Assembly (NCBI GenBank): GCA_015233935.1
Contig: JADFXB010000002.1
Span: forward strand, 19,970-83,969
DNA: 64,000 bases
Source of the DNA: Magnetococcales bacterium
GTDB taxonomy: Bacteria > Pseudomonadota > Magnetococcia > Magnetococcales > JADFXB01
Direction of reading: 5' to 3'
Under the pieces are notes generated by a model, which was not told the DNA's origin, did not search any database, and saw only the letters and a list, made by a program, of their open reading frames with translations. Each line of letters opens with the position of its first letter. The stretch's first letter is position 1. Shown piece after piece: positions 7,760 to 16,066 of this stretch. The translations under genes and the position numbers were made by a program.

Positions 7760-9175
7760 ATGGCGAAATTCAGTCGTAAACCCGCTGTGGCAACCGGCAA
7801 TGTGGTGCGCCGCTCCAACAATCGTTTGATCGACGGCCTGTTGCAAGGTGGAAAATGGGTCTATGATAACAGTTACCGTGTCATCACCTATGCCTTCCAG
7901 GATACTGCCTGGGGAAGCTGGGATGCCACATTCAAGGCTGCGGTGCAATCCGCTTTGCAAGCCTGGAGCCAGGTGACCAATTTTGTTTTTTCTCAGGTGG
8001 CTACCGGTATTTCTCCTTTCTACAATACAGCAGATTTGACCTTTTTTCTCACCGGCGACCAGCTTTATACCCAAACCGGATCGGTGGCCATGTCGGTTTT
8101 TCCCGATCCCCAGCATACTTCCACGGCTTTGGGCCTGTTGAGTGCCACGTTTGGTACTCATTTTACCGATCAAAACTATCCCAAGGCGGAAGGGGATGTA
8201 TTTATAGATCACGCCTATGGGGGCTTTCAATTTCTCCAGCCTGGCAGCTATGGTTTGGCCACTTTGATTCACGAAGTCGGCCACTCCCTGGGATTGAAGC
8301 ATCCCCACGATGATGGAGAGAACAATCGTCCCACCTTTGGCGATTTGGAAATTGGGGAGTATGACAACGGTCGATGGACCGTCATGAGCTACAACTCACC
8401 AGACAATGCCTCCCTGGCCGATGGCAATCCATCCACTCCCATGCCGTTGGATATTCTGGCCATTCAGCATGTGTACGGGGCCAATCCCAACACCAATCGC
8501 GGCTCCACTACGTACAACCTGGCCGATGATGGGCGGGTTTTCACCATTTGGGATACGGGGGGGACCGATTGGTTGAATGGTTTTTCCTTGAATCAAGGGG
8601 TGGAGGTGGATTTGCAGGCAGGCGGTTTTACCCGCATTTCTGCCACCTCTCTGGTGGCCATCGCCTTTAATGTGACCATTGAACATGCTACTGGTTCCAA
8701 CTTTGAAGATACCCTCACCGGGAATTCAATTGCCAATCGTTTGTTGGGGGGAGAGGGGAACGACCTTTTGCGGGGCCTGGCAGGCAATGACACCTTGGAA
8801 GGGGGGAATGGCGATGACCAACTTGTGGGTGGAACTGGCCAGGATCGTTTGAGCGGGGGAGATGGGGCGGATCGGTTTGTGATCACCGCAATGGGGCAAG
8901 GGAAGGATTTTTTGGTGGATTTTCAATCGGGTGAGGACAAGATTGACTTGGCAGGAGAGGGGGAGAGCGAATTTGTGGGTTATGGAGCGGAAAACTTTAT
9001 CGCCACAGCCGATGGTCGGCCCCTGACGGCTCAAGATAATTTTATTTACAACACCAGCAGGCGGCTCTTGACGTTTGATGTGGATGGTTCTGGTGCAAGG
9101 TCAGCGGTTCCCCTCTTGCAATTAGCTGTGGGTAGCTCTTTGCAAGTGGAGGATATTCTCTTTGCTGCTACCTGA
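7760..9175 (+). CDS. Secreted M10B (serralysin-like) zinc metalloprotease with RTX repeats
   Basis: 471 aa from ATG 7760 (AAAGG ten bases upstream; a TTG at 7751 is the alternative). The catalytic zinc site is HEVGHSLGLKHP near residue 171 and the Met-turn is WTVMSY, together diagnostic of metzincins of the serralysin group. Residues about 315-375 contain RTX nonapeptides (GGEGNDLLRG, GGNGDDQLVGG, GGDGADRF) that bind calcium. The C-terminal domain ends in a hydrophobic stretch typical of type I secretion substrates, and there is no Sec signal peptide. It would be exported by an ABC/HlyD/TolC system not encoded in this window. A second protease of the same family is at 44692-46761. Confidence 0.9.
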   Translation: MAKFSRKPAVATGNVVRRSNNRLIDGLLQGGKWVYDNSYRVITYAFQDTAWGSWDATFKAAVQSALQAWSQVTNFVFSQVATGISPFYNTADLTFFLTGDQLYTQTGSVAMSVFPDPQHTSTALGLLSATFGTHFTDQNYPKAEGDVFIDHAYGGFQFLQPGSYGLATLIHEVGHSLGLKHPHDDGENNRPTFGDLEIGEYDNGRWTVMSYNSPDNASLADGNPSTPMPLDILAIQHVYGANPNTNRGSTTYNLADDGRVFTIWDTGGTDWLNGFSLNQGVEVDLQAGGFTRISATSLVAIAFNVTIEHATGSNFEDTLTGNSIANRLLGGEGNDLLRGLAGNDTLEGGNGDDQLVGGTGQDRLSGGDGADRFVITAMGQGKDFLVDFQSGEDKIDLAGEGESEFVGYGAENFIATADGRPLTAQDNFIYNTSRRLLTFDVDGSGARSAVPLLQLAVGSSLQVEDILFAAT

Positions 9176-9212
9176 TGGGAGGTTTTTATAAATTTTCCAT
9201 TTTGCAGGGATC

Positions 9213-10517
9213 ATGATAGAGTTTAAGAGTATGAGGTTTTTCAAAGGGGGAATGGGCAATCTTATGGGGTTTCCGACTGGCAAATTGCAGCAGGGTGGTT
9301 TACCGGCTGATGGGGTGGCAACCATCTTGTTGCAGGTTTTTCGCGATATCACCGCCCGCCATTATGGGGAGGCGGAAAGGCGGCTGCATGCCTTGTTGGT
9401 GGATCACCCTGATTGTGCTGATGCCCTGTATCTGTTGGCCGTGATGGAACAAGGCCGGGGGGAGGACAAGGGGGCTGCCGATCATTTTTGGCTGGCCTGT
9501 TGTCTGGATACCCGTGTGGATTTTTTCCATCGCCATTTGGGACAGGCTTATGGGGTGAAGCAGTGGGTCAAACAGGTAAGTTTGTACCTGACCGATCTGG
9601 CCCTGCGTCCTGCCTGCCCCGCCCCGTACAGCCAACCCCGCCCTTTGTCCCAGGTTGCTTTGTGCGCGGTGGATTGCCTTTATTATGATCTCACTTTGAT
9701 CGCTCTGAAAAATTGCCTGGCCCATTGTCCTGTGGAGGAGGTGCATTTTTTTTCCGATCGGACATTTCATTTGCCCACCATGCGTTGTCACACCATCGAT
9801 CCCATAAAATCCATCACGGCTTATAGTCAATTCATGGTGAAGGGGTTGGCGGATGTTTTTTCCACCAGCCATGTTTTGTTTGTGCAGTGGGATGGCTTTA
9901 TTGTGGATGGACGCTATTGGCGACCGGAGTTCATGAACTATGACTATATCGGGGCCAAATGGTGGTATGAGGATGGCTTGACCGTGGGCAATGGGGGTTT
10001 CAGTCTGCGCTCCCGTAAATTGTTGCGGGCGTTGCAGGATAATCGGATTGTTCCTTCCCACCCGGAAGATGTTTGCATCTGCCGCACCCATCGGGGATAT
10101 TTGGAGAAAAGGCATGGAATTCGTTTGGCCTCCCCATTGGTGGCCGACGATTTTGCCTTTGAACGGGCAGCGGGTGGACAACCCACCTTTGGCTTTCATG
10201 GTTTGTTCAATTTCAGTCGTTTGCGACTGGTGGAACCATCTTTTGCGGAATATTTTTTATTGTCGTTACCCGATTCCACCTTGCAGGGGGTGGAGGCCCA
10301 TGAATTGATCTTTCATTATTTGGAAAGGCTCCCACGGGAAACCATGATCAGAATTCTCAAAACCCTGTTGAAACGCATCCCTGCCAACCCTGGGCACGAG
10401 GTTTATGTGAAAATGTTGAACTATGTGCAGAAACGTGGTGGTGGGGAGCTATTGGATTTAATGGGGGGAAGGGGTGGTGAGGGTGAAAACGATTATATCC
10501 GATTTGCCTCTTCTTGA
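9213..10517 (+). CDS. DUF5672-family protein with N-terminal TPR-like region (putative glycosyltransferase)
   Basis: A 434-aa protein. Residues about 35-110 resemble one or two TPR helices (ALYLLAVMEQGRGEDKGAA). Residues about 145-330 match the DUF5672 pattern: VLFVQWDGFIVDGRYW, NYDYIGAKWWY, VGNGGFSLRSRKLL and PEDVCICR. DUF5672 proteins resemble GT-A glycosyltransferases and sit in glycan clusters, but a catalytic activity is not established. The stop codon overlaps the possible TTG start of the next gene, and the next gene is a glycosyltransferase, so the two are probably co-transcribed. Several in-frame Met codons (9231, 9252, 9264) leave the start open. Confidence 0.75.
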   Translation: MIEFKSMRFFKGGMGNLMGFPTGKLQQGGLPADGVATILLQVFRDITARHYGEAERRLHALLVDHPDCADALYLLAVMEQGRGEDKGAADHFWLACCLDTRVDFFHRHLGQAYGVKQWVKQVSLYLTDLALRPACPAPYSQPRPLSQVALCAVDCLYYDLTLIALKNCLAHCPVEEVHFFSDRTFHLPTMRCHTIDPIKSITAYSQFMVKGLADVFSTSHVLFVQWDGFIVDGRYWRPEFMNYDYIGAKWWYEDGLTVGNGGFSLRSRKLLRALQDNRIVPSHPEDVCICRTHRGYLEKRHGIRLASPLVADDFAFERAAGGQPTFGFHGLFNFSRLRLVEPSFAEYFLLSLPDSTLQGVEAHELIFHYLERLPRETMIRILKTLLKRIPANPGHEVYVKMLNYVQKRGGGELLDLMGGRGGEGENDYIRFASS

Positions 10518-10531
10518 CGGGATTGGGGATT

Positions 10532-11626
10532 ATGGCGGAGCAGGTGGTCCATTTATGGGGGGTGTTCAATGGCATGAGCGGTTACAGTGTTCATGCCATT
10601 CAATTTTTCCGTGCCCTTTCCCGTCATCGGCGGGTATTGACCAGTTATGAATTTTGGCCGCAGGAGCGTTTGCAGCAGGTAAAGGATCAATTGTGGCAGT
10701 TGGCGGGGGAGGGGGCGAGTATTGTCAATATTTGTCTGGCTCCCTTGCCCCATGCCGTCCACCTGGCTCCTTATCCGGGTTGGAAGGTGGGGTATGCGGT
10801 GTGGGAGTCCACGGTATTGGAGGAGGCGTGGAAGCAGGCGGCTTGTGGTTTGGATCGGATTTGGACCGCCACCCATTGGAACAAGCAGGTTTTTGTGGAC
10901 AACGGCATCTCGGCGGACAAGGTGGATGTGGTCCCGGAGGGGATCGACCCGGTGGTATTCAACCCTCATGGGGGCAAATTTCCCCAACTGGCGGGGGATT
11001 CTCGTTTGAAATTTTTGGTGGTGGGCAAGTATGAGGAGCGCAAGTGTACCCCCCAACTGATTCGCGCCTTTGATGAGGAGTTTCACCGTGAATCGGACGT
11101 GGCACTGGTGCTGATTTGCGATAATTTATTTGTGCGTGATTTTGATCTCCGGCGGGAGTTGCAGGGGTTGGGCCTGAAAAATCCCAACAATATCATAGAC
11201 GGACGGTGGGTTCCCGACACCGACACCCTGGCGGCCATTTATCGGAGCTGTGACGCCTTTCTCGCCCCCACCCGTGCCGAGGGTTGGGGTTTGCCCATAG
11301 GCGAGGCCATGGCCAGCGGCTTGACCACGGTGGTCACCGACTACAGCGGACCCACCGAATTCACCACCGGCGACACGGCGTTATTGCTGGACTACACCCT
11401 GCACCCCATCCCCCCCAACGCCTTCGTCCGCGCCGATCCCCCCGGCCTGTGGGCCACCCCCGACTTCCAACAATTCCGCCGCCACCTGCGCTGGATCAAA
11501 GAACACCGCCCCCAAGCCCAAGCCATCGGCCAACAGGCTGCACGTCACATGGCTGATCATTGGACCTGGGACCATGCGGCCAGGAAGGCGGTGGGGGTGA
11601 TGGAAAAATTGTTTGCTGATCGCTGA
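10532..11626 (+). CDS. GT4-family glycosyltransferase
   Basis: 364 aa from ATG 10532, preceded by GGGGAT; a TTG at 10514 would overlap the previous gene. It is a GT-B enzyme. The N-terminal half starts with HLWGVFNGMSGYSVHA, and the C-terminal half contains FLVVGKYEERK and the donor-binding EX7E block EGWGLPIGEAMASG. It would transfer a hexose from a nucleotide sugar in the cytoplasm; the acceptor cannot be told from sequence. It lies directly downstream of the DUF5672 gene and close to the sugar cluster. Confidence 0.85.
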   Translation: MAEQVVHLWGVFNGMSGYSVHAIQFFRALSRHRRVLTSYEFWPQERLQQVKDQLWQLAGEGASIVNICLAPLPHAVHLAPYPGWKVGYAVWESTVLEEAWKQAACGLDRIWTATHWNKQVFVDNGISADKVDVVPEGIDPVVFNPHGGKFPQLAGDSRLKFLVVGKYEERKCTPQLIRAFDEEFHRESDVALVLICDNLFVRDFDLRRELQGLGLKNPNNIIDGRWVPDTDTLAAIYRSCDAFLAPTRAEGWGLPIGEAMASGLTTVVTDYSGPTEFTTGDTALLLDYTLHPIPPNAFVRADPPGLWATPDFQQFRRHLRWIKEHRPQAQAIGQQAARHMADHWTWDHAARKAVGVMEKLFADR

Positions 11627-11673
11627 TGGAATTTCTCTTAGTTCCTTAACCCCACCTTAAATCCCACCTCAGG

Positions 11674-11702
11674 TTGCCGTCAGAACAGTTGGCTATTGTA
11701 TA
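11674..11702 (+). promoter_or_regulatory. Promoter-like element before the small exported protein gene
   Basis: TTGCCG (11674-11679), a 17-bp spacer and TGTATA (11697-11702), about 87 bp upstream of the ATG at 11789. Confidence 0.35.
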
Positions 11703-11788
11703 GGCCATGGTCAGAGGGAAAAGAGCAACGACCTCCCAGGCCAACCAACCAAGATGATAGCCAACAAACTTGTTGTGGAGATGAAACC

Positions 11789-12082
11789 ATGAAAACCTTG
11801 TTTACTGCTTTGATGATTTCCGGTTTGCTGATGGCCCAGGGTGCCATGGCTGGTAACGAACCCGCCGCTGCCCCCACCACCCCGGCCACCCAATCGGCGG
11901 GTCAAGTGGAGAAAAAAGAGGGTGGTGAAGTGAAAAAGGCGGCCCCCACCACTGCCACCAATCCTTCCAATACCTCTGCACCCCAACAAAATACCACTCC
12001 AGCCGTCCAGGGTGAGAAGACAGGGAACAGTGGGAACACCCCCGCCACTACTCCCGCTACCCCGGCGGCTGTGAAAAATTAA
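11789..12082 (+). CDS. Small exported Ala/Thr/Pro-rich protein
   Basis: 97 aa from ATG 11789 with GGAG eight bases upstream. The first 21 residues (MKTLFTALMISGLLMAQGAM) form a classical Sec signal peptide with likely cleavage after AMA. The mature part is low-complexity and rich in Ala, Thr, Pro, Gln and Asn, with one lysine/glutamate patch (VEKKEGGEVKKA). No domain is recognisable. Such proteins are often periplasmic or cell-wall-associated and intrinsically disordered; no function can be assigned. It has its own promoter-like element and a strong terminator directly after it, so it is probably monocistronic. Confidence 0.75.
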   Translation: MKTLFTALMISGLLMAQGAMAGNEPAAAPTTPATQSAGQVEKKEGGEVKKAAPTTATNPSNTSAPQQNTTPAVQGEKTGNSGNTPATTPATPAAVKN

Positions 12083-12119
12083 ACTCCCTTTCGTAAAATC
12101 AACACCCGCGCCTGCCTTG

Positions 12120-12155
12120 GGGGGAGAATCCCGGTTCTCCCCCTCATTTTGTTTT
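12120..12155 (+). terminator. Rho-independent terminator of the small exported protein gene
   Basis: A perfect 9-bp stem GGGGGAGAA / TTCTCCCCC with loop TCCCGG (12120-12143) is followed by a T-rich tail TCATTTTGTTTT. It begins 37 bp after the stop codon. Confidence 0.85.
12121..12138. repeat. Direct repeat copy 1 (terminator hairpin sequence)
   Basis: GGGGAGAATCCCGGTTCT is repeated exactly at 12509-12526, with similar TTTGTTTT tails after both copies. The two copies bracket the toxin-antitoxin remnant. Confidence 0.85.
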
Positions 12156-12431
12156 AGACAACCACAAAATCATGTCTTGACAGGTAACGGGAAATCTCTT
12201 GGATGGTAAAGCTTTGTTCTATTAAGCTTCTTGGATATCAGTTTAAATCCCTTACGTATCAGGGCGTTGGCAAACTGATCCAGCGGGATAGGGGGAATAT
12301 CGCTGGTATCAATCTCCTCGTCTTGTATGGCATCCAAGGCGGCCCGGTTGGTTTCAGAAACAGGCATGGTATGTTTTCCGCTCATGCTTCACCGCCTTTC
12401 GTATGGATATGATCCGGGTGGAACTGCCCAT
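12154..12431 (-). pseudogene. Remnant of a BrnT/BrnA-like toxin-antitoxin pair
   Basis: The frame ending at 12354 carries RIISIRKAVKHERKTY, which resembles the C-terminus of BrnT toxins (RIISARKAT-ERxxYE), but nothing toxin-like lies upstream of it. The overlapping frame from 12385 (71 aa, stop at 12170) reads SETNRAALDAIQDEEIDTSDIPPI, matching the N-terminus of BrnA-type antitoxins. It then loses the expected DNA-binding half. After about 12215 another frame reads TIQEISRYLSRHDFVVV to a stop at 12154, suggesting a frameshift. The toxin is clearly incomplete. An upstream frame (12382-12615) ends with an ATGA overlap on the antitoxin start but has no recognisable similarity. Confidence 0.5.
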
Positions 12432-12508
12432 CTCTGTTGGCCAACATCTGCAACCATAACGCCATTTTGTAGCTACTGGAAGTCTTATGAAACCACCCGG
12501 CAACTGAA

Positions 12509-12526
12509 GGGGAGAATCCCGGTTCT
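12509..12526. repeat. Direct repeat copy 2 (terminator hairpin sequence)
   Basis: Second exact copy of the 18-bp sequence at 12121-12138. Here the right arm has one extra T (TTCTTCCCC), so the hairpin is slightly weaker. It is followed by ACTTTGTTTTGT. It has no gene of its own immediately upstream on the plus strand, which points to duplication rather than a native terminator. Confidence 0.8.
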
Positions 12527-12667
12527 TCCCCACTTTGTTTTGTACACCCACCGCCGGAGCAAAGTTCAAATAAATTGCCATGCAAGAGGAAAATGTTGTA
12601 TAAATCGTGGGGCATGAAAGAATAATTTCACGTCTTGTCAGAAGAAAGCGTCCAGGAGGCCACCGCC

Positions 12668-14212
12668 ATGCAGGGTATACCCCAACCTCTGATTATTTTG
12701 GAAATGGCCAACAACCATATGGGGAGCCTGGACCACGGTTTGCGTCTGGTGGAAGCCTTCGGCCAGGCCAGTCGACCCTTTCCTTTCCGCTTCGCCTTTA
12801 AATTACAATACCGTCACCTGGATACCTTCATCCATCCCGATTACCAGGGACGCTCCGACATCAAATATATCAAACGCTTCAGCGAAACCCGCCTGCAACG
12901 CAGCGAATTCAAACAATTGGTGGCCAAAATCAAGGAGCAGGGATTCCTGGCCATCTGCACCCCCTTTGACGAAGCCTCGGTGGACTTTATCGAAGAAGAT
13001 GGCATCGATGTATTAAAAATTGCCAGTTGCTCCTTTACCGACTGGCCCCTGTGGGAACGGGTGGTGAAAAGCAATCTGCCCCTGATCGCCTCCACTGCCA
13101 CCGCCACCGTCAAAGAGATGGACAACGTGGTCAGTTTTCTCAAACACCGGGATAAATCTTTCGCCCTGCTCCATTGCGTGGCCGAATACCCCACCGAGCA
13201 GGACAAAATTCAGCTCAATCAAATCGATTTTCTGAAAAATCGTTATCCCCAGGTGCCCATTGGCTACTCTACCCACGAATCCCCCTCTTGCAGCCAGTCC
13301 ATCCCCATGGTCATTGCCAAAGGGGCCACCATCATTGAACGTCACGTGGGGCTTCCCACCGATCAATACCCCCTCAACGCCTACTCCGGCAGCCCGGAAG
13401 ATTTTGTCCAGTGGATGCAGGCCGCAACCAACGCCTTTACCCTGTGTGGCGCACCCATCGATACCCGTATCGCCCCCACACCTGGCGAAGTGGCCAGCCT
13501 GGCTTCCTTACGACGTGGGGTTTTTGTCAAAAAAGATATCCCCGCCGGATACCCCCTGGGAGACAAAGACGTCTTCTTTGCCATCCCCTGTCAGGATGGT
13601 CAGGTGACCGCCAACGATTGGTCCAAATACAGCAAATACTCCCCCACCTCACCCCTGAAGGCCGGACAGCCCTTGCTGTTTGCTGAGGTCAACCATGTCA
13701 ACTCCCGTCAGTTGATCGGCGAGATTGTCCAGGATGTGAAACAATTGTTGCAAAAAGGGCATGTCATCGTACCTGGGGCCGCCGAGCTGGAAATTTCCCA
13801 CCACTACGGGCAGGAAAAATTTTATCAATACGGGGCCACCATGATCACGGTGATCAACCGGCAATACTGCAAAAAATTGCTTGTCGTGCTTCCCGGCCAA
13901 CGCCATCCCGAACACTACCACGCCCAGAAAGATGAAAGTTTCTACGTCCTGCACGGAACCTTGAACATTGTCCTGGACGGGGTGGCCAAAGTGGTGCGGG
14001 CAGGGGAGATCGTCCCCGTGGCCAGTGGTGTGCGTCACAGCTTCAGCAGCGATACCGGGGTGGTCTTTGAAGAGGTCTCCACCACCCACGTGCCCAACGA
14101 CTCCTTCTACACCGATCCCACCATCATGGAAAATCCCCACCGCAAGACTTTTCTGACCCACTGGATGGACAAGCCACGGGTGAGTGCCAATCAATGTGTC
14201 GTCCTGGAGTAA
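12668..14212 (+). CDS. NeuB-like sialic/nonulosonic acid synthase fused to a C-terminal cupin
   Basis: 514 aa from ATG 12668, chosen because AGGAGG (12654-12659) precedes it. Residues 1-260 are a TIM barrel of the NeuB family, which condenses phosphoenolpyruvate with an N-acyl-mannosamine-type sugar: EMANNHMGS, FKLQYR, ICTPFDEASVDF, KIASCSFTDWPL, YSTHESP and IERHVG are all in family order. About 280-340 is an SAF/antifreeze-like stretch (GVFVKKDIPAGYPL). Residues about 390-495 form a cupin barrel with HPEHYHAQKDESFYVLHG, a metal-binding His/Glu set. NeuB-cupin fusions are known; the cupin may isomerise or bind the sugar. The 3' neighbour starts 8 bp after the stop, so these genes form an operon. 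Confidence 0.88.
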   Translation: MQGIPQPLIILEMANNHMGSLDHGLRLVEAFGQASRPFPFRFAFKLQYRHLDTFIHPDYQGRSDIKYIKRFSETRLQRSEFKQLVAKIKEQGFLAICTPFDEASVDFIEEDGIDVLKIASCSFTDWPLWERVVKSNLPLIASTATATVKEMDNVVSFLKHRDKSFALLHCVAEYPTEQDKIQLNQIDFLKNRYPQVPIGYSTHESPSCSQSIPMVIAKGATIIERHVGLPTDQYPLNAYSGSPEDFVQWMQAATNAFTLCGAPIDTRIAPTPGEVASLASLRRGVFVKKDIPAGYPLGDKDVFFAIPCQDGQVTANDWSKYSKYSPTSPLKAGQPLLFAEVNHVNSRQLIGEIVQDVKQLLQKGHVIVPGAAELEISHHYGQEKFYQYGATMITVINRQYCKKLLVVLPGQRHPEHYHAQKDESFYVLHGTLNIVLDGVAKVVRAGEIVPVASGVRHSFSSDTGVVFEEVSTTHVPNDSFYTDPTIMENPHRKTFLTHWMDKPRVSANQCVVLE

Positions 14213-14219
14213 TGCCCCT

Positions 14220-16055
14220 ATGAAGCCCGATCACGAGATGCGGCTGGCGGATTATCTCTTCCAATTTCTCGCCCGGCAGGGGGTGAGCCATGTCTTTTTG
14301 TTGCCCGGTGGCGGGGCCATGCACCTGGTGGATGCGGTGGGACAGACCACCGGTATCCAGGCGGTTCCCTGTCATCATGAACAATCAGCAGGTATCGCTG
14401 CCGAAGCCCATGGTCGGATCACCGGCAAACCGGGTGTGGTCCTGGTGACCACCGGACCAGGTGGAACCAATGTCCTCACCCCGGTAGCCGGTGCCTGGAT
14501 CGAATCGGTCCCCATGATCGTCATCTCCGGTCAGGTCAAACGGGCCGATCGCATCGGTGACAGCGGCGTGCGCCAAATGGGGGTGCAAGAGGTGGATGTG
14601 GTCGCCATGGCCAAGCCGGTGACCAAATATGCGGTTGTGGTGGAAGATCCAAAGGCCATTCGTCGCCATCTGGAAGAAGCCTGGTATTTGGCCTGTGAGG
14701 GTAGGGGAGGGCCGGTCTGGCTGGATATTCCCCTGGATGTGCAGGCCAGCCGCATCCAACCCGATACCCTGGAGGGGTGGACACCTCCCCCATTGTTGCA
14801 ACAAACCGACACCCTGCAACAAGTGGTCCAGAACACCCTGGAAATGCTGCAACAGTGCAAAAGGCCTCTGTTGCTTATAGGCCACGGTGTGCGTTTGGCG
14901 GGTGGGGCGGAGGTATTGGCTCAAGTTTACAACACCTTGGGCATTCCGGTGACCACCACCTGGAACGCCCTGGACATGATTCCCCATGATCATCCCTTGT
15001 GGGCTGGGCGACCGGGTTCGGTGGCCTTGCGTGGGGGCAACTTTGCCATTCAAAACTGCGATGTGTTGATCACCATTGGGGCCAGGCTGGATATGGTGGT
15101 CACTGCTTATAACAGGCAAGCCTTCGCAAGAGCTGCCCGCAAGGTGGTGGTGGATATTGATCCCCACGAATTGAACAAGCTGGCCATGCCGGATACCACC
15201 ACCGTGCAAGCCGATGCCAAGGAGTTTTTATCCGCTCTCTTGCAGCTTGCCAAGGGCGTCTCCCTGCCCGATTGGCACCCCTGGCAACAACAATGTCTCC
15301 ACTGGAAGATGGCTTATCCCCCCTTGGACAATCAACCCTTTGCCAGCCAGGGAACCATCAGCCACTATCATTTGGCCCATGTCCTCTCCAACCAGATTCC
15401 TGCCCAAACTCTGGTAGTGACTGGTAGTTCCGGGTTGGCGGTGGAGGTGTTTTATACCATTTTTCGCAACAAGCCGGGGCAGCGGGTGATGTTGACCTCC
15501 GGTCTGGGGGCCATGGGTTATGGGCTGCCTGCCGCCATTGGAGCCTGTCTGGCGGGAGGCAATCGCCCCATGGTGGCGGTGGAGAGCGATGGCAGCTTGC
15601 AGCTTAATTTGCAGGAATTGAGCACCCTGCGTCAGTTACAGTTGCCCATGTGTCTGTTTATTTTGAATAATAATGGATACGCATCCATCCGCAACACCCA
15701 GCGCACCTATTTTTCCGGGCGGTATGTGGCAACAGGTCCAGAGGCGGGTTTATTCCTGCCCGATCTCATGGCCATTGCCCAGGCGGTGGGTATCCAGGCC
15801 ATGCGCATCGACGATGCCGCCCATTTGGAAGAGGGGGTTCGCCAGGCCCTTGCCCACCCCGGTCCCATACTGTGCGATATTCATCTGCAAAACGATGAAT
15901 CCCTGTGGCCCAAGGTGGCGGCCATTCCCCAGCCGGACGGCTCCATGCTCTCCATGCCTTTGGAGGATATGTCCCCCTTGTTACCTTTGGAAGAGTTGCA
16001 GCAAAACATGTTGATTCCCTTGTCACCCGCCTCCTTGCAGGCGCGTGGTCATTGA
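14220..16055 (+). CDS. Thiamine diphosphate-dependent enzyme of the acetolactate synthase family
   Basis: 611 aa from ATG 14220 (GGAG ten bases upstream). The three ThDP domains are present. The N-terminal PYR domain has the catalytic Glu in CHHEQSAGIAAEAHGR and VTTGPGGTNVLTPVAGAW; a central Rossmann-like domain follows; the C-terminal PP domain has VESDGSLQLNLQEL...NNNGYASIRNTQ, matching the GDG...NN ThDP motif. Among relatives (IlvB, IolD, sulfoacetaldehyde and sugar-modifying carboligases), the position between a NeuB-like synthase and a sugar epimerase suggests sugar carboligation or decarboxylation rather than valine synthesis. No IlvH-type small subunit is nearby. The substrate is unknown. 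Confidence 0.85.
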   Translation: MKPDHEMRLADYLFQFLARQGVSHVFLLPGGGAMHLVDAVGQTTGIQAVPCHHEQSAGIAAEAHGRITGKPGVVLVTTGPGGTNVLTPVAGAWIESVPMIVISGQVKRADRIGDSGVRQMGVQEVDVVAMAKPVTKYAVVVEDPKAIRRHLEEAWYLACEGRGGPVWLDIPLDVQASRIQPDTLEGWTPPPLLQQTDTLQQVVQNTLEMLQQCKRPLLLIGHGVRLAGGAEVLAQVYNTLGIPVTTTWNALDMIPHDHPLWAGRPGSVALRGGNFAIQNCDVLITIGARLDMVVTAYNRQAFARAARKVVVDIDPHELNKLAMPDTTTVQADAKEFLSALLQLAKGVSLPDWHPWQQQCLHWKMAYPPLDNQPFASQGTISHYHLAHVLSNQIPAQTLVVTGSSGLAVEVFYTIFRNKPGQRVMLTSGLGAMGYGLPAAIGACLAGGNRPMVAVESDGSLQLNLQELSTLRQLQLPMCLFILNNNGYASIRNTQRTYFSGRYVATGPEAGLFLPDLMAIAQAVGIQAMRIDDAAHLEEGVRQALAHPGPILCDIHLQNDESLWPKVAAIPQPDGSMLSMPLEDMSPLLPLEELQQNMLIPLSPASLQARGH

Positions 16056-16066
16056 AGCAGGTTGGC

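Noticed and set aside
12382..12615. 77-aa minus-strand frame ending with an ATGA overlap on the antitoxin-like start
   Set aside because: No recognisable domain or start signal; the BrnT-like C-terminus lies in a different frame, so this is probably chance.
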